Source: Gammaproteobacteria bacterium UBA2955
Lineage (GTDB): Bacteria; Pseudomonadota; Gammaproteobacteria; Pseudomonadales; Azotimanducaceae
Length of the DNA stretch: 7,793 nt
NCBI GenBank assembly: GCA_002348825.1
Contig: DEBN01000149.1
Location: forward strand, 4,362-12,154
Direction: 5' to 3'
Shown here in pieces: positions 6,233-7,793 of this stretch (its first letter is position 1; every line of letters begins with the position of its first letter). Made by a program: the position numbers and the translations under genes. The notes below the pieces were generated by a model, which ran no database searches, was not told the DNA's origin, and worked only from the letters and a program-made list of their open reading frames with translations.

Positions 6233-6907
6233 ATGAATCTTAAATTCTCATTGTTCGGTCTGGTACTCGTTGCCGGCTGCACGACGACATTGCCGGCCGA
6301 CCGGGCTGTTGTAGACCCTTATGTGCCGGTCGTGCCTGCCGTTCCGGTAGCGCCTCGCGCGGTTACTGGCTCAATTTTTTTAGACCAGAGCAGCAGCCGC
6401 TTATTTGGTCACAAGCGTGAATACAGTGTTGGCGACGTGGTCACTGTGGTGTTGACCGAATCCACACAGGCCCAGCGCCGCAGTGGCCTCGAGGCGACTA
6501 AAGAAGGCAATAATGCAACCCTGAAGGGGCTACAGGCGCTGTTGAAAAATCCCTTGAATACACCGTTTGCCGCCCAGGATTTCGATAATCTGGCAGTCGA
6601 AACAAAGGGTTTTGGTTCTGCTAATCAGGCCGCCAGTCTAAATGGCGCGATTGCTGTAATGGTTACTCAGGTGTTGCCAAACAATAATCTCGTCATTCAG
6701 GGTCAGAAAAAACTGTCGTTGAGTGAAGGCAGTGAAACCATTCGTCTCAGCGGCGTTATCTCATCGCGAGACATTCAGCCCGACAACACGGTGCTGAGCT
6801 CGCGAATTGCAGGCGCTCAGATTGCTTATCAAGGCACGGGCGACCTCGCTGATTTCTCCAAAGTTAACTGGGGTACCCAGTTGTTCAATAAAGTGTGGCC
6901 GTTCTAA
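6233..6907 (+). CDS. flgH: Flagellar L-ring lipoprotein FlgH
   Basis: FlgH forms the outer-membrane L-ring around the distal rod. The 224-residue product starts with a lipoprotein signal peptide: positive MNLK, a hydrophobic core, and the lipobox VAGC with Cys16 as the predicted lipidated residue. Family features follow in order: GSIFLDQSSSRLFGHKR, YSVGDVVTVVLTESTQA, then a Gly/Ala-rich middle. Next come AIAVMVTQVLPNNNLVIQGQKKL, IRLSGVISSRDIQPDNTVLSSRIAGAQIAYQG and a final VWPF close to the family's SPF end. The start has AGGCGAG at 6221-6227 and places the signal peptide correctly. The middle region (GLQALLKNPLNTPFAAQDFDNLAVETKG) is family-variable. The stop overlaps the flgI start by one base. 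Confidence 0.95.
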   Translation: MNLKFSLFGLVLVAGCTTTLPADRAVVDPYVPVVPAVPVAPRAVTGSIFLDQSSSRLFGHKREYSVGDVVTVVLTESTQAQRRSGLEATKEGNNATLKGLQALLKNPLNTPFAAQDFDNLAVETKGFGSANQAASLNGAIAVMVTQVLPNNNLVIQGQKKLSLSEGSETIRLSGVISSRDIQPDNTVLSSRIAGAQIAYQGTGDLADFSKVNWGTQLFNKVWPF

Positions 6908-6909
6908 TG
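6905..6909 (+). promoter_or_regulatory. flgH stop / flgI start overlap (TAATG)
   Basis: The flgH TAA and the flgI ATG share one A at 6907. No good Shine-Dalgarno sequence is visible in the last bases of flgH. This arrangement fits translational coupling, so that L-ring and P-ring proteins are made together. The coupling is inferred. Confidence 0.6.
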
Positions 6910-7793
6910 AAAACTTATCGCATACCAAAATTACTGCTGGGCAGTGCGCTGATGCTATCTACGATGGTGATGCCAGCGGTCTCAAAGGCAGATCGGATTA
7001 AAGATTTAACAACACTGGCGGGTGCGCGCTCCAACCAGTTAGTGGGCTACGGCCTTGTTGTTGGTCTGGCGGGTACTGGCGACCGTGACAAAATCTCGTT
7101 CACGGCCCAGAGTTTAAAAGCGACCCTCGAGCGTCTTGGCGTTGAGGTCGATGGGCCGATTTCAAATTATGACTTGTTTAGTCAAGGCGTTGCCAATCTG
7201 GCGTACGACAAGACCAAACTCGACAACGTTGCTTCGGTTCTGGTGACGGCGACGCTACCTCCGTTTGCCAAGCCAGGCCAACAGATCGACGTTAACGTGG
7301 CTACCGCAGGTCTGGCCACTAGTCTCATGGGCGGCAGTTTGATTCTCACCGAATTGCGCGGTAGCGATGGTCAAATTTATGCGCTAGCGCAAGGCCAGCT
7401 CACGGTATCCGGTGTCGATGTCAATGCGGCGGGTTCTAGTATCAAGATCGGCGTGCCGACTTCCGGGCGTATTCCGGGTGGGGCGATTGTCGAGCGCGAA
7501 GTCGAAACGCCGTTTCAGACCTCTGACTATCTGGTCTTCAATACCCAGCAAACAGACTTCACGACGGTGGCGGCAATTACGGATGCCATCAACGAAAACT
7601 TTGGCGCAGGTACCGCCATGGCTATGGACGGCCGGTCGATTGCTGTTGCTGCCCCGGACAACATGTCGGCGCGTGTCAGCTTTCTCAGTTTGATAGAAAA
7701 CCTCGATGTTGTGCCCGGCGAACCGCGAGCCAAAGTTGTGGTTAATTCGCGAACCGGCACGGTCGTCATCAGTCGCGGTGTGCGTGTTACAGC
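6907..7793 (+). CDS. flgI: Flagellar P-ring protein FlgI (3' end outside the window)
   Basis: FlgI forms the periplasmic P-ring that acts as a bushing around the rod; it is exported by Sec and then assembled. The open frame gives 295 residues plus two bases, of an expected total near 370. A Sec signal peptide is visible (KTYRIPK, then a hydrophobic core), with likely cleavage after SKA at residue 28. The mature start DRIKDLTTLAGARSNQLVGY is the family signature, followed by GLVVGLAGTGD. NVASVLVTATLPPFAKPGQQIDV, LMGGSLILTEL, QIYALAQGQLTV, GRIPGGAIVEREV and AKVVVNSRTGTVV also match. About 16 residues are inserted near 82-104 compared with E. coli FlgI as I recall it. The rest continues past base 7793; flgJ would be the expected next gene, but it is not in the window. 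Confidence 0.95.
   Translation, partial: MKTYRIPKLLLGSALMLSTMVMPAVSKADRIKDLTTLAGARSNQLVGYGLVVGLAGTGDRDKISFTAQSLKATLERLGVEVDGPISNYDLFSQGVANLAYDKTKLDNVASVLVTATLPPFAKPGQQIDVNVATAGLATSLMGGSLILTELRGSDGQIYALAQGQLTVSGVDVNAAGSSIKIGVPTSGRIPGGAIVEREVETPFQTSDYLVFNTQQTDFTTVAAITDAINENFGAGTAMAMDGRSIAVAAPDNMSARVSFLSLIENLDVVPGEPRAKVVVNSRTGTVVISRGVRVT

Overview
The window holds part of a flagellar axial-structure gene cluster. Every gene is on the + strand and packed into what looks like one transcription unit. L-ring (FlgH lipoprotein) and P-ring (FlgI) proteins mean a Gram-negative, outer-membrane cell. The order flgC-flgD-flgE-flgF-flgG-flgH-flgI is the enterobacterial/gamma-beta-proteobacterial arrangement. 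With the moderate G+C content, this suggests a gammaproteobacterium, possibly marine; genus and species cannot be read from the sequence.

Layout: 1-690 is the C-terminal part of a flagellin whose start lies outside the window. It is followed after 25 bases by flgC (proximal rod), then flgD (hook cap/scaffold), a very large flgE (hook, 933 aa), flgF (proximal rod), flgG (distal rod), flgH (L-ring) and flgI (P-ring), which runs off the right edge. Intergenic gaps are 11 to 35 bases, flgH/flgI overlap by one base, and I found no terminator-like hairpin anywhere. No stretch over 300 bases lacks a gene.

How the genes work together: FlgF, FlgC and then FlgG build the rod through the periplasm. FlgI and FlgH form the bushings around it. 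FlgD caps the growing hook while FlgE polymerises below it, and flagellin finally forms the filament.

The core is standard, but several points are not. (1) A flagellin sits where flgB would be expected, directly before flgC and with no visible terminator. (2) FlgE is more than twice the classical length; a central insert of roughly 470 residues contains repeated modules resembling the flagellin/hook IN motif. (3) The flagellin variable region carries a similar module. (4) FlgF has a divergent N-terminal rod motif. (5) FlgI has an insertion of about 16 residues relative to the E. coli protein as I recall it. I see no evidence of a non-flagellar or wholly new system.
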